Below, one piece after another: positions 23,377 to 32,310 of a DNA stretch of 39,786 bases. A program made the position numbers and the translations under genes. The notes under the pieces are model-generated. The model was not told the DNA's origin. It did no database searches and saw nothing but the letters and a program-made list of their open reading frames with translations. The stretch is from NCBI GenBank assembly GCA_030432315.1, contig JAUIHM010000025.1, positions 1 through 39,786 on the forward strand. The letters are read 5' to 3'. The stretch is from Alphaproteobacteria bacterium (GTDB lineage: Bacteria; Pseudomonadota; Alphaproteobacteria; Rhodobacterales; Rhodobacteraceae). Every line of letters starts with the position of its first letter. Position 1 is the stretch's first letter.

Positions 23377-25820
23377 TGCGCGGCCTCCGGCATGCTGAAG
23401 TCCGCCAGCGGGGTGAATTCCGGATGGGCGGCGGTGGAGGCACGCTCGGCCCAGGGATCGACCTGGTAGACCGATTGCGAAAGGTCGAATCGGGCCACGA
23501 GGGCGGCGCGGTTGCCGAGGTCGTCGACCACCTGTTCCTTCACCCATTCGAGGCCGACCTTGGCGATCCATTTGTAGGCGCGGTCGAGGTATTTCGCATT
23601 TTCACGGTAGAGTTGGACGAAGGCGACGGTAATGTCGATCGCTTCCTGTTCGCTCGGAACCGAGGCGAGCGGTTCGACCTCCTTGAGGTCCATGCCGGCC
23701 GCTCCGCCGACGCCGATCTGGTAGCCGCTGTCAACGCAGACGATGCCGATGTCCTTGCAGGTGGCTTCGGCGCAGTTGCGGGGGCAGCCGGAGACGGCCA
23801 GTTTGATCTTGTGGGGCGACCACGATCCCCAGAGGCGTTTTTCCAGCTTGATGCCGAGGCCGGTGGAATCCTGGGTGCCGAAGCGGCAGAAGTCGGTACC
23901 GACGCAGGTTTTGACCGTGCGCAGACCCTTGGAATAGGCGTGGCCGGAGACGAGACCGGCGGCGTTGAGATCGGCCCACATCGCGGGCAGGTCCTCCTTT
24001 TTGACGCCCAGAAGGTCGACGCGCTGACCGCCGGTCATCTTGACCATCGGCACGTCGTATTTTTCCGCAGCGTCGGCAATGGCGCGCAGTTCCCTGGGGT
24101 TGGTGACCCCGCCCCACATCCGCGGTACCACCGAGAAGGTGCCGTCCTTCTGGATGTTGGCATGGGCGCGTTCGTTGATGAAGCGGCTCTGGGAGTCGTC
24201 GCCGTATTCGAGCGGCCAGTCCGCCAGCAGGTAGAAGTTCAGGGCAGGGCGGCAGACATGGCAGCCGCAGGAGGTTTTCCAGCCGAGTTCCTGCATGACG
24301 GCGGGCATCGATTTCAGTTCCCGGGCCTTGATCAGCCGGCGCACGTCCTCGTGGGTGAGGTCGGAGCAGGGGCAGATCGGTTTGACCGTCGGCATGACGA
24401 AATCATCGCCAAGGGTGACGGCGAGCACCTGTTCCACCAGTCCGGTGCAGGTGCCGCAGGAGGTGGAGGCCTTGGTGACCGCCTTCACCTGATCGAGGGT
24501 GGTCAGACCGCCGGCGGTGATCGCCTCGACGATCTTGCCTTTGCAGACGCCGTTACAGCCACAGATTTCTGCCTCATCCGGCAAGGCTGCAACGGCCGCC
24601 ATAGGGTCCATTTGGGCACCCCCGGCGAAAGCGGGACCGAAGATCAGGGTGTCGCGCATGCCCGAGACGTCGGTGCCGTCCTTGATGTTGCTGAGAAACC
24701 AGGCTCCGTCGGCAGTGTCGCCGTACATCACGGCGCCGATAATCCGGTTGTCCTTCAGCACGAGGCGTTTGTAGACGCCCCGGCCCGGGTCGCGGAAGAC
24801 GATGTCTTCGCGGTCGTCTCCTTCGGCGAAATCGCCGGCGGAAAACAGATCGACGCCGGTGACCTTGAGCTTGGTTGAAAGCTCGACCGGTTTGAACGCG
24901 GCTTCCTCGTCCAGCAGGGTTTTGGCGACAACCTTCGCCTGGTCGTAGAGCGGGGCGACGAGGCCGTAGACCATGCCCTGGTGTTCGACGCATTCACCGA
25001 TCGACAGGATGTGCGGATCGGAGGTGCGCATGGCGTCATCGACAATGATGCCGCGGCCGATCTCGATGCCGGCGTCCCGCGCGATCCGGGTCTCGGGACG
25101 GATGCCGACGGCCATGACGACGATGTCGGCCGGATAGACGGTGCCGTCTTCCAGCAGCACCGCCTCGACCCGGTTGCTGCCGAGAATGGCCTTGGTGTTG
25201 GCCTTGCAGTGTACCTTGATATCGCGGCGTTCGAGGTCTTTCTGCAGCAGGTAGGCGGCGGAGGCGTCGAGTTGCCGATCCATCAGATGGCCCATGACGT
25301 GCAGCACGACCACATCCATGCCGCGCAGGCGCAGACCGGCGGCCGCTTCCAGTCCCAGCAGACCGCCGCCGATGACGACCGCCTTCGATTCGTTCATTTC
25401 CGCGGCGTCAAGCATCCGGTTGACGTCGTCGAGGTCGCGGTAGGGCATCACCCCTTCCAGATCCGCTCCCGGGAGCGGCAGCATGAACGGTGCCGAACCG
25501 GTTGCGAGCAACAGCTTGTCATATGCCGTCTCGCCGGATTTGGTGACGACGATGCGCCGGTCCCGGTCGATCCTGGTGACTGCATGGCCAAACAGGGTCG
25601 TTACATGATTTTCCCCGTACCAGTCATCGTCATGGGTGACGATTTCCTCATAGGTCTTTTCTCCCGAAAGCACGGGGGACAGCATCAGCCGATTGTAGTT
25701 CCCGCGGGGCTCCGCGTTGATCAGGGTGACTTCGTACCGGTCGGGGTCGGATTCGAACAGGTGCTCCAGCGCCCGGCCCGATGCCATTCCCGCCCCGACG
25801 ACGACGAGTTGCTCTTTCAT
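23373..25820 (-). CDS. nirB: Nitrite reductase [NAD(P)H] large subunit
   Basis: An 815-residue siroheme enzyme that reduces nitrite to ammonium with six electrons. Order of domains: FAD/NAD(P)H oxidoreductase (VVVGAGMASG at the N-terminus; second Rossmann motif VIGGGLLGLEAA near residue 150); two BFD-like iron-sulfur regions (CGCNGVC..CGTC and ICPC..CGCHVC, about residues 420-545); nitrite/sulfite reductase half-domains; and the siroheme-[4Fe-4S] ligands TCVGTDFC and SGCPRNCA (about residues 635-690). GGAG precedes the ATG by about 8 bp. The gene is 18 bp after the GAF gene. A siroheme-synthesis gene (cysG/nirE) is not in the window. Confidence 0.96.
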   Translation of the reverse strand: MKEQLVVVGAGMASGRALEHLFESDPDRYEVTLINAEPRGNYNRLMLSPVLSGEKTYEEIVTHDDDWYGENHVTTLFGHAVTRIDRDRRIVVTKSGETAYDKLLLATGSAPFMLPLPGADLEGVMPYRDLDDVNRMLDAAEMNESKAVVIGGGLLGLEAAAGLRLRGMDVVVLHVMGHLMDRQLDASAAYLLQKDLERRDIKVHCKANTKAILGSNRVEAVLLEDGTVYPADIVVMAVGIRPETRIARDAGIEIGRGIIVDDAMRTSDPHILSIGECVEHQGMVYGLVAPLYDQAKVVAKTLLDEEAAFKPVELSTKLKVTGVDLFSAGDFAEGDDREDIVFRDPGRGVYKRLVLKDNRIIGAVMYGDTADGAWFLSNIKDGTDVSGMRDTLIFGPAFAGGAQMDPMAAVAALPDEAEICGCNGVCKGKIVEAITAGGLTTLDQVKAVTKASTSCGTCTGLVEQVLAVTLGDDFVMPTVKPICPCSDLTHEDVRRLIKARELKSMPAVMQELGWKTSCGCHVCRPALNFYLLADWPLEYGDDSQSRFINERAHANIQKDGTFSVVPRMWGGVTNPRELRAIADAAEKYDVPMVKMTGGQRVDLLGVKKEDLPAMWADLNAAGLVSGHAYSKGLRTVKTCVGTDFCRFGTQDSTGLGIKLEKRLWGSWSPHKIKLAVSGCPRNCAEATCKDIGIVCVDSGYQIGVGGAAGMDLKEVEPLASVPSEQEAIDITVAFVQLYRENAKYLDRAYKWIAKVGLEWVKEQVVDDLGNRAALVARFDLSQSVYQVDPWAERASTAAHPEFTPLADFSMPEAAQ

Positions 25821-25838
25821 CTTTCGTCTCCTCGAATT

Positions 25839-26783
25839 CTAGAAGAACCAGGCAACGACGTGCGTCACCTCGCCATGAGCGTGAACCGGCAGGGCAACCA
25901 TGCCCTCGTACCGGTGGGTTCCGGACGGCACTTCCGCGACCGGCACACCGGTTGCCATTGCCCGTCCCACTGGGCCCTGCCAGGGCTGTATTCTGCGTTC
26001 GGTGCCCCAGAGTGGGCCGTCGATGTCGCAGAGGCCGTCCACCAGAGCCCCGATCGCTTTTTGGCCGCCGCGGCCCGGCACCACGTCCCAAAGCTCGTAA
26101 CGCCGCGCAATGGGAGTGGCGCACGCGGACAGGAGGGTCAGAACGTAGCTGCTGCCGCCAGGTGCGGGCACCGGAATGCCCAGTCCGGTGGTCAGACCTG
26201 CGGCGCCGGCGCTCTCGGCGCGTACGAAGCCGTAGCCGCGTCCGAGATCGCGCATCAGCATGGGGGTCTTCGACGCCCATACGCCTCCCGGCAGACCCTG
26301 ACCGCGTTTGAAGGCCGTGCGCTCGGAAACCTCGCAGAACTGCTTCGCGCTGCCGTAAAAACCGCCGTCGAGTTCCATGACGCTGCCTGGCGCGTTGTTG
26401 CTGTGCCAGACCTCAATCGCGCCGACACCAAAATCGGGATCGCCGCAGAGCATCACGAGCACGCCCTTGATGAGATTCCCTGCGTAGACCGGAACCGCCG
26501 CAGCGGCCGTCAGGCCCGCGCGTTCGGCAGAGTCCGCCCGAACAAAGGTACCGTCCTGAACATCGTTCAGAATGATCGGCCGGCCCTCTGCCCAGACCCG
26601 GCCAGGCAGGCCCTGACCCATGGCGAAACTGTGACCGCTGCTGTCACTGCCGAAGGCGCCGTGCAGGCCGTAGAGGCCGTCGGACCGGACAAGCCGGGTT
26701 CCGGCCGCGTCTGGTACCCAGATTTCCGTCGCCTGGATGAAGGATTGCGCGGTTTCAACCGTGTCGAGAATGCGCGCCTGCAT
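25839..26783 (-). CDS. Tandem GAF-like protein inside the nitrate operon
   Basis: A 314-residue soluble protein. Two units share the motif GQGLPGRVW or GQGLPGGVW, followed by an FVRAESAxxAGLT block and a hydrophobic strand pair (AAVPVYAGNLIKGVLVML; GLGIPVPAPGGSSYVLTLL), the pattern of tandem GAF domains. A third, shorter unit (GPVGRAMATGVPV, MVALPVHAHGEVTHVVAWFF) ends the protein. No catalytic or DNA-binding domain is seen. It starts at the stop of the ABC gene (GTGATG, strong AGGAAGGAGG) and sits directly before nirB. GAF proteins can bind nitrate (NreA) or NO, so a nitrate/nitrite-sensing role is suggested by position only. Confidence 0.8.
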   Translation of the reverse strand: MQARILDTVETAQSFIQATEIWVPDAAGTRLVRSDGLYGLHGAFGSDSSGHSFAMGQGLPGRVWAEGRPIILNDVQDGTFVRADSAERAGLTAAAAVPVYAGNLIKGVLVMLCGDPDFGVGAIEVWHSNNAPGSVMELDGGFYGSAKQFCEVSERTAFKRGQGLPGGVWASKTPMLMRDLGRGYGFVRAESAGAAGLTTGLGIPVPAPGGSSYVLTLLSACATPIARRYELWDVVPGRGGQKAIGALVDGLCDIDGPLWGTERRIQPWQGPVGRAMATGVPVAEVPSGTHRYEGMVALPVHAHGEVTHVVAWFF

Positions 26784-28429
26784 CACGCGGCCTCCTTCCT
26801 GTGGGCGCCCTTTTCGTAATCCTCAAGGAACTGAAGGACTTCGGCGCGGTAGCGGTAGTAGTCGGGATGTTCGAGCAGCGTTTTGCGGGACCGGGGCCGT
26901 TCAAGCGGGATGTCGACGATCTTGCCGATGGTGGCTTCCGGCCCGTTGGTCATCATGACGACGCGGTCGGACAGGAGAATTGCCTCATCGACGTCGTGGG
27001 TGACGCAGATCGCCGTAACCCTTGTCTGGCTCCAGACCTCCATCAGCACTTCCTGAAGTTCCCACCGCGTAAGGCTGTCGAGCATTCCGAACGGCTCATC
27101 GAGCAGCAGCAGCTTGGGGCTGAGGGCGAAGGCGCGGGCGATGCCGACCCGCTGCCGCATGCCGTTGGAAAGGTCGGCAGCGGATCTGTGCATCGAATCG
27201 GCGAGGCCGACCCGTTCGAGGTAGTATTCCACCACCTCCTGACGTTCGGCCTGGCTGGCCTTCGGATAGACCCGGTCGACGCCGATGGCGACGTTTTCGC
27301 GGGCGGTCAGCCAGGGCATCAGGTTGGGCGACTGAAACACCACTGCGCGCTCTGGGTCGGCACCCTCGACGTGTTTGCCGTCGAGAATGATCGCACCCGA
27401 CGAGATCGGATTCAGGCCGGCGGCCATGGTCAGGGCAGTGGATTTGCCACAGCCGGAATGGCCGATGATGGAGATGAACTCACCCTTCTTCATGGTCAGT
27501 TCGAAATCTTTGACAACGGTCAGCGGTCCCTTTGGTGTGGGGTAGACCTTGTGGACCTGCGAGAACTGCAGGTAGCGCTCGTCCGACAGTCCTGATGCGG
27601 CCTGGGCATAGGCGTCGGGCAGGGCGTGCATTGGGGTTACGTTGGGCAGGACACGGACGTTGCCGCCGCGGGACTGCTGACCGACGGTCATCAGATAGGT
27701 GGTGATCTGCGAGCGCAAAGCCTTGAACACCGGGTCGTCATTCAGTTCGGTGCGGTCGCGGGGGCGGGAGAGTTTGACGGATACGTCCGGCCCGAGGGTT
27801 CCGTCGGGATTGAGTACGATCACCCGGTCGGCCAGCAGCAGCGCCTCATCGACGTCATTGGTAATCATGACGACGGTGCGGCGGTGGGCTTCCCAGATGC
27901 GTTCGATTTCATCCGCGAGATTTGCCCGGGTGAGGGCGTCCAGCGCCGAAAGCGGTTCGTCCATCAGCAGGACTTCCGGCTCCATTGCCAGCGCCCGCGC
28001 AACTGCGACGCGCTGCCGCATGCCGCCGGAGAGTTCCGCTGGCCGGCGGTCGCGGGCATGGGAGAGACCGACCATGTCGAGGTATCCGGTCACAAGTGCG
28101 GCGCGTTCGGCTGCGGACTTCTTGCCGTGAACCGCGTCGACGGCGAGCGACACGTTGGCTGAAGCGGTGAGCCACGGCATCAGGGCGTAGGACTGGAACA
28201 CCAGGGCGCGGGACGGGTCCGGTGCAGTGATCGGCCTGCCGTTGTGGGTTACGCTGCCGGTGTCGGGCGTGTCCAAACCGGCAAGAAGATTGATCAGAGT
28301 GGTCTTGCCGGTACCGGAAAACCCGAGGATCGCGACAAACTCGCCATCCGCTATGGAAAGGGTCACGTCCCGGAGGATCGGGGTGTTCCCGTAGGAGCGG
28401 CTCGCATTCTGCAGGGAAAGTGCTGGCAT
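26783..28429 (-). CDS. nrtCD: Nitrate ABC transporter, fused double ATP-binding protein
   Basis: A 548-residue protein with two ABC ATPase domains in one chain. NBD1 (residues ~1-230) has Walker A GFSGTGKTT, signature LSGGMRQRV, Walker B VLLMDEP, but Asn at the usual switch-histidine place (ITNDVDEA). NBD2 (residues ~290-548) has GHSGCGKST, LSNGMRQRV, LLLLDEP and an intact THDVDEA. The linker is ~60 residues. Unlike cyanobacterial NrtC, no solute-binding domain is fused. AGGAGG precedes the ATG at 28429; an apparent longer frame upstream is only the shadow of nrtB. It powers nitrate import with NrtAB. Confidence 0.92.
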   Translation of the reverse strand: MPALSLQNASRSYGNTPILRDVTLSIADGEFVAILGFSGTGKTTLINLLAGLDTPDTGSVTHNGRPITAPDPSRALVFQSYALMPWLTASANVSLAVDAVHGKKSAAERAALVTGYLDMVGLSHARDRRPAELSGGMRQRVAVARALAMEPEVLLMDEPLSALDALTRANLADEIERIWEAHRRTVVMITNDVDEALLLADRVIVLNPDGTLGPDVSVKLSRPRDRTELNDDPVFKALRSQITTYLMTVGQQSRGGNVRVLPNVTPMHALPDAYAQAASGLSDERYLQFSQVHKVYPTPKGPLTVVKDFELTMKKGEFISIIGHSGCGKSTALTMAAGLNPISSGAIILDGKHVEGADPERAVVFQSPNLMPWLTARENVAIGVDRVYPKASQAERQEVVEYYLERVGLADSMHRSAADLSNGMRQRVGIARAFALSPKLLLLDEPFGMLDSLTRWELQEVLMEVWSQTRVTAICVTHDVDEAILLSDRVVMMTNGPEATIGKIVDIPLERPRSRKTLLEHPDYYRYRAEVLQFLEDYEKGAHRKEAA

Positions 28430-28440
28430 CTTGCGTCCTC

Positions 28441-29514
28441 CTAGCGGTTGGTGTCGTGGCTGACCGCCGACTGGATCGCAAACATGATCCGGTCGAGGAA
28501 AAAGCCGATGATGCCGATGGTCAGAACGGCAACGATGATTTTCGCCAGCGACTGCGACGATCCGTTCTGGAACTCGTCCCAGACGAACTTGCCGAGGCCG
28601 GGGTTCTGGGCCAGCATTTCCGCTGCGATCAGCACCATCCAGCCGACCCCAAGCGACAGGCGCAGGCCGGTAAAGATCAGCGGCAGGGCCGAAGGCAGCA
28701 CCAGCTTGGTGATCTTGGTCCAGGGGGAAAGTTTCAGCACCTTGCCGACATTGACCAGATCCTTGTCGATCGAGGCGACGCCGAGCGCGGTATTGATCAG
28801 TGTAGGCCACAGCGAGCACAGGGTCACGGTGATGGCGGAAACGATAAAGCTCTTCGAGAACATGGGGTTGTCCGACACGTAGAGCGCCGAGACGATCATG
28901 GTCACAATCGGCAGCCAAGCCAGCGGCGACACCGGCTTGAAGATCTGCACGATCGGATTTATCCCGGCATTGACCGCCGGGGACAGTCCGCTGACGATGC
29001 CAAGCGGAACGGCGATCAGCGTCGCGACCATAAAGCCGAACATCACCGTTTTGATCGAGGTCCAGATCTGGTCGTAATAGGTCGGCTTGCCGGTATAGGC
29101 GCGTTCCTTGACCCGGTCGGCCTGGCCGTCAGCGATGAGCTTTGCGTTGCGTTCGTCCTGGCGGACGTAGAACGCCGCTTCCTTTTCCCGTTCGCGGACA
29201 TGATCCTCATTGAGGCTGACCGCCTGCTCCCAGACGTCCGCCGGGCCGGGAATGGCGCCGAGCGAGGTCTGCACGCGGGGCGCAAGCTGCGCCCAGAGCA
29301 GGAGGAACAGGAGGATCGAAAACAGGGGAATGCCGATGATCCGGCCGAACTCCCTGAGATTGGCCGCCGGTGCGTCGCCGACGATGAGTTTCAGCAGCGG
29401 GGTTACGAAGCCCAGTCCAAGTACGCTGAGGGTTCCGTCAACTTTCGCGATGCGTGTCAGATTGCGGTTGAGCCGCGCTTCGCGGGCGGTGTCGGTGTCA
29501 AATGTCGCGGTCAT
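28441..29514 (-). CDS. nrtB: Nitrate ABC transporter permease
   Basis: A 357-residue inner-membrane protein of the NrtB/SsuC type. One helix near residue 75-95 ([18 protein letters not shown]) is followed by a long charged loop ([20 protein letters not shown]). Five to six further helices then carry the permease coupling motif ([19 protein letters not shown]). The charged loop is typical of the longer nitrate-type NrtB. It starts 9 bp after nrtA and ends 11 bp before nrtCD. Confidence 0.93.
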   Translation of the reverse strand: MTATFDTDTAREARLNRNLTRIAKVDGTLSVLGLGFVTPLLKLIVGDAPAANLREFGRIIGIPLFSILLFLLLWAQLAPRVQTSLGAIPGPADVWEQAVSLNEDHVREREKEAAFYVRQDERNAKLIADGQADRVKERAYTGKPTYYDQIWTSIKTVMFGFMVATLIAVPLGIVSGLSPAVNAGINPIVQIFKPVSPLAWLPIVTMIVSALYVSDNPMFSKSFIVSAITVTLCSLWPTLINTALGVASIDKDLVNVGKVLKLSPWTKITKLVLPSALPLIFTGLRLSLGVGWMVLIAAEMLAQNPGLGKFVWDEFQNGSSQSLAKIIVAVLTIGIIGFFLDRIMFAIQSAVSHDTNR

Positions 29515-29523
29515 GCTGCCCCC

Positions 29524-30888
29524 TCAACCCTGGATGCCGGAACCGGTGACGGTCTGGCTGCCCTTCAGGCCGATCGGGAACTTTTCCAGATATGCATTGG
29601 GGGTGCGGCCGTCGTATTCGATTCCGTCGATGGTTTCGGCGGTCGGTGCGCGGTAGCCGTCGGTGTCCCAGGGGAAGTCGGCTTCGCTGGCAAGGCCTTC
29701 ATCGACCAGCATTCGGGCCGCTTCGAGATAGATCTCCGGCTTGTAGACCGACCGGGCGACCTCGTCGTACCAGCTGTCCGGCTTTTGTTCGGGGATCTGT
29801 CCCCAGCGCCGCATCTGGGTCAGGTACCAGACGGCGTCGGAATAGTAGGGATAGGTGGCGTTGTAGCGGAAAAACACATTGAAGTCGGGAACTTCGCGGG
29901 TGTCGCCGGGTTCGTAGGTGAAGGTTCCGGTCATGGAGGCGGCGATCACTTCCTCGTCCGCACCCACATATTCGGATCGGGCGAGAATCTCGACCGCCTC
30001 GGGGCGGTTGGCATTGTCGTTTTCATCGAGCCAGATGGCGGCGCGGATCATCGCCTTGGTCATGGCCAGCGTGGTATTCGGATTGGCTTCGGCAAATTCG
30101 GCGGTTATGCCGAACACCTTTTCGGGATTGTTCTTCCAGATCTCGTAGTCGGTGATGACCGGAACGCCGATGCCCTTGAACACGGCCTGCTGGTTCCAGG
30201 GTTCGCCGACGCAGTAGCCGTCGATGGTGCCGGCCTCCAGCGTCGCGGGCATCTGCGGCGGCGGCGTCACCGAGAGCAGCACGTTGGCGTCGATCTGGCC
30301 GGCCGCGTCGCCCGGGGCGTAGTAACCGGGTTTCAGACCGCCTGCGGCGAGCCAGTATCGCAGTTCGTAATTGTGCGTCGATACCGGAAACACCATGCCC
30401 ATGTTGAAGGGGCGGCCTTCATCGCGGAATTTCTGGACGACCGGGGCGAGGGCCGAGGCGGAAATCGGGTGAACGGGTTTGCCGTCCGCTTCGGGGACGT
30501 TTTCCTTCATCAGTTCCCAGACCTCATTGGAAACAGTGATTCCGTTGCCGTTCAGGTCCATCGAGAAGGGGGTAACGATATGGGCCTCGGTGCCGAAACC
30601 GATGGTGGCGGCGAGCGGCTGGCCGGCGAGCATGTGGGCGCCGTCGAGTTCGCCGTCGATTACCCGGTCGAGCAGAACCTTCCAGTTTGCCTGGGGTTCC
30701 AAGGTGACATAGAGCCCTTCGTCTTCAAAATAGCCAAGTTCATAGGCGACCGCGAGCGGTGCCATGTCGGTCAGCTTGATGAAGCCGAAAGTGAGTTCGT
30801 CCTTTTCGACGTCGAGCATTTCGGCGTGTGCCATTCCGGTGGCTGCCAACAGTCCGAGGGCGGTGGTTGCTGTGAGAACGGAGTGCAT
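29524..30888 (-). CDS. nrtA: Nitrate ABC transporter periplasmic substrate-binding protein
   Basis: A 454-residue protein with a signal peptide ([22 protein letters not shown]). The NrtA/CmpA nitrate-binding fold follows: [46 protein letters not shown], and [13 protein letters not shown]. The ATG at 30888 begins the signal peptide; the frame continues upstream through the RNA leader but without a plausible start. Transcription probably continues from, or just after, nasTS, but entry depends on the terminator/antiterminator at 30926-31003. Confidence 0.95.
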   Translation of the reverse strand: MHSVLTATTALGLLAATGMAHAEMLDVEKDELTFGFIKLTDMAPLAVAYELGYFEDEGLYVTLEPQANWKVLLDRVIDGELDGAHMLAGQPLAATIGFGTEAHIVTPFSMDLNGNGITVSNEVWELMKENVPEADGKPVHPISASALAPVVQKFRDEGRPFNMGMVFPVSTHNYELRYWLAAGGLKPGYYAPGDAAGQIDANVLLSVTPPPQMPATLEAGTIDGYCVGEPWNQQAVFKGIGVPVITDYEIWKNNPEKVFGITAEFAEANPNTTLAMTKAMIRAAIWLDENDNANRPEAVEILARSEYVGADEEVIAASMTGTFTYEPGDTREVPDFNVFFRYNATYPYYSDAVWYLTQMRRWGQIPEQKPDSWYDEVARSVYKPEIYLEAARMLVDEGLASEADFPWDTDGYRAPTAETIDGIEYDGRTPNAYLEKFPIGLKGSQTVTGSGIQG

Positions 30889-30925
30889 TGTGATACATCC
30901 TTGGTGCGGGAGGATTTGCCGGTGC

Positions 30926-30979
30926 AAAACAAAAAAGCTGCGTGACCAAAGCGCATGCGCGCAATGTTCAAGCAGCTTT
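30926..30979 (-). terminator. Leader terminator before nrtA
   Basis: On the minus strand AAAGCTGC (30979-30972) pairs perfectly with GCAGCTTT (30941-30934), then TTTGTTTT follows (30933-30926). The 30-base loop holds a smaller GCGC-rich hairpin. The left stem arm is shared with the loop and 3' arm of the P2 hairpin at 30969-30984, so the two structures exclude each other. It lies 37 bp before the nrtA start. Confidence 0.8.
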
Positions 30980-31003
30980 GCTCGGATGTCCCTGCGTCGG
31001 GAC
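30969..31003 (-). promoter_or_regulatory. NasT (ANTAR) target: two tandem hexaloop hairpins (P1, P2)
   Basis: P1 (31003-30988): stem GTCCC/GGGAC with six-base loop GACGCA. A 3-base linker (ATC) leads to P2 (30984-30969): stem CGAGC/GCTTG with six-base loop AAAGCT. Known ANTAR target RNAs have two hairpins with hexaloops bearing A at position 1 and G at position 4. P2 fits exactly; P1 has G4 but G instead of A at 1. P2 overlaps the downstream terminator stem, as expected for antitermination by NasT. Confidence 0.78.
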
Positions 31004-31113
31004 GAAGATTGTCTGGGATTCTGGCCCGCCGTTGGACCCTGCCTGAAGCATCCCACTATTGCAGTGCAACATCAATCAAAAAGTGTGAAATTCGACCGGA
31101 TGTCCGAATCTGA

Positions 31114-32310
31114 TCACGTTTTGGGCGTTTGCAGGACGGTTCTGCTCAAGACTGGTTCAAAAATCTGGCCGTCGAAGAAGGAATCGGGGCCAAGGATCAG
31201 TCGGCCCATGGTTGAACCGGCTTCGGCAGGGTGGGAAAGAGCGCCTTCGAGCTTCGCAGATGCGCCAGGCAGATCGGCACCGATTCCCGTCAGCGCCGCC
31301 CGGTGAAGGTCACTGCGAAAGCAGCCGGCCGCCGCATCGCGGAGCATCTGACGATCCATCCCGGTTTGCCGGGAGAGGGCGTCGGCGATCCACAGTGCCT
31401 GGCTCTTCCACGGAAAGGTCGCGGCGCCGTCAAAAAACTCCAGGCACCTCGGCACATTCCGGATGCTGCCGGAGGCGTTGATGGTGATCTGACCGGTGAG
31501 CGGGCGCTCAATGACCTCGGCCGGAACATTCAGATGTTCAGCAGAGCCGAGTATTTCCGCGGTCACTCCGGTGTTGGCAGGGTCGGCAATCCATCTTGCG
31601 GCACGCCAGACTGCGCGCAGCAGGGCTGATGCCGTATCGGGATTCGCTTCCAGCCAGTCGCGCCAGCAGGCCAGAACCTTCTCCGGTGCAAACTTCCAGA
31701 TCGCGGCACCGGGCAGAATCAGGTCTGCGTCGCCGCGTTCGACGGCGACACTGCCCCAGGGTTCCCCCACACAGAAGGCGTCAATGTCACCGGCGGCTAT
31801 CGCGTCGGCCATGTAGGGCGGCGGCACGGTGACCACGTCCAGCACCCCCCCGCTCTCGGGGGATGCGTCACCCAGCAGGTAGTGGAACAGCAGTGAATGC
31901 ATGGAAAACGGAAACGGCACCCCGACGCGGAGCTTTCCACTGATGCCCCGTTTCAGCGCCCTGCCGACGGTTGCCGCATCGAGAAACTGCGCCGGAGTGA
32001 GGTTCAGGCGCGCGGCATGTCCCGCGCGGACGCCGATCATGTTGCCGTTCACTGACAGGACCGAAAGCGCGTCCACCGCGACGGTGATGCCGCCCATTCC
32101 GGCGGAAAGGGCGACGGCCATCGGTGCGAGCATGTGGGCGGCCTGGTACTGACCCCAGACGAGGCGGTCACGGATCGTCGCCCAGGAGGCCTCGCGGTGC
32201 AGAACGAGGTTCAGGCCCTCCTCAGTGGCGAAGCCCATTTCCCGTGCGATGATGAGGGGTGCGGCGTCGACCAGCGGCACATAACCTATATCAAGTGTTG
32301 TCAGTGTCAT
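31114..32310 (-). CDS. nasS: NasS, cytoplasmic nitrate/nitrite sensor (NrtA-like)
   Basis: A 398-residue protein of the NrtA/CmpA binding-protein family but with no signal peptide; it starts directly with TLTTLDIGYVPLVDAAPLIIAREMGF. It keeps ligand-fold blocks such as GQYQAAHMLAPMAVALS, VPFPFSMHSLLFHYLL and DAFCVGEPWGSVAV. In the known NasS-NasT systems NasS holds NasT inactive until nitrate or nitrite binds NasS. The start overlaps the nasT stop (ATGA), and the stop at 31114 leaves the 225-bp leader before nrtA. Confidence 0.93.
   Translation of the reverse strand: MTLTTLDIGYVPLVDAAPLIIAREMGFATEEGLNLVLHREASWATIRDRLVWGQYQAAHMLAPMAVALSAGMGGITVAVDALSVLSVNGNMIGVRAGHAARLNLTPAQFLDAATVGRALKRGISGKLRVGVPFPFSMHSLLFHYLLGDASPESGGVLDVVTVPPPYMADAIAAGDIDAFCVGEPWGSVAVERGDADLILPGAAIWKFAPEKVLACWRDWLEANPDTASALLRAVWRAARWIADPANTGVTAEILGSAEHLNVPAEVIERPLTGQITINASGSIRNVPRCLEFFDGAATFPWKSQALWIADALSRQTGMDRQMLRDAAAGCFRSDLHRAALTGIGADLPGASAKLEGALSHPAEAGSTMGRLILGPDSFFDGQIFEPVLSRTVLQTPKT

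Noticed and set aside
28420-30945. 841-codon open frame on the plus strand opposite nrtB and nrtA
   Set aside because: It lies antisense to two clear genes with signal peptide and conserved domains. Its product is Gly/Asp/Arg-rich with no recognisable motif, the usual shadow of high-GC codon bias.
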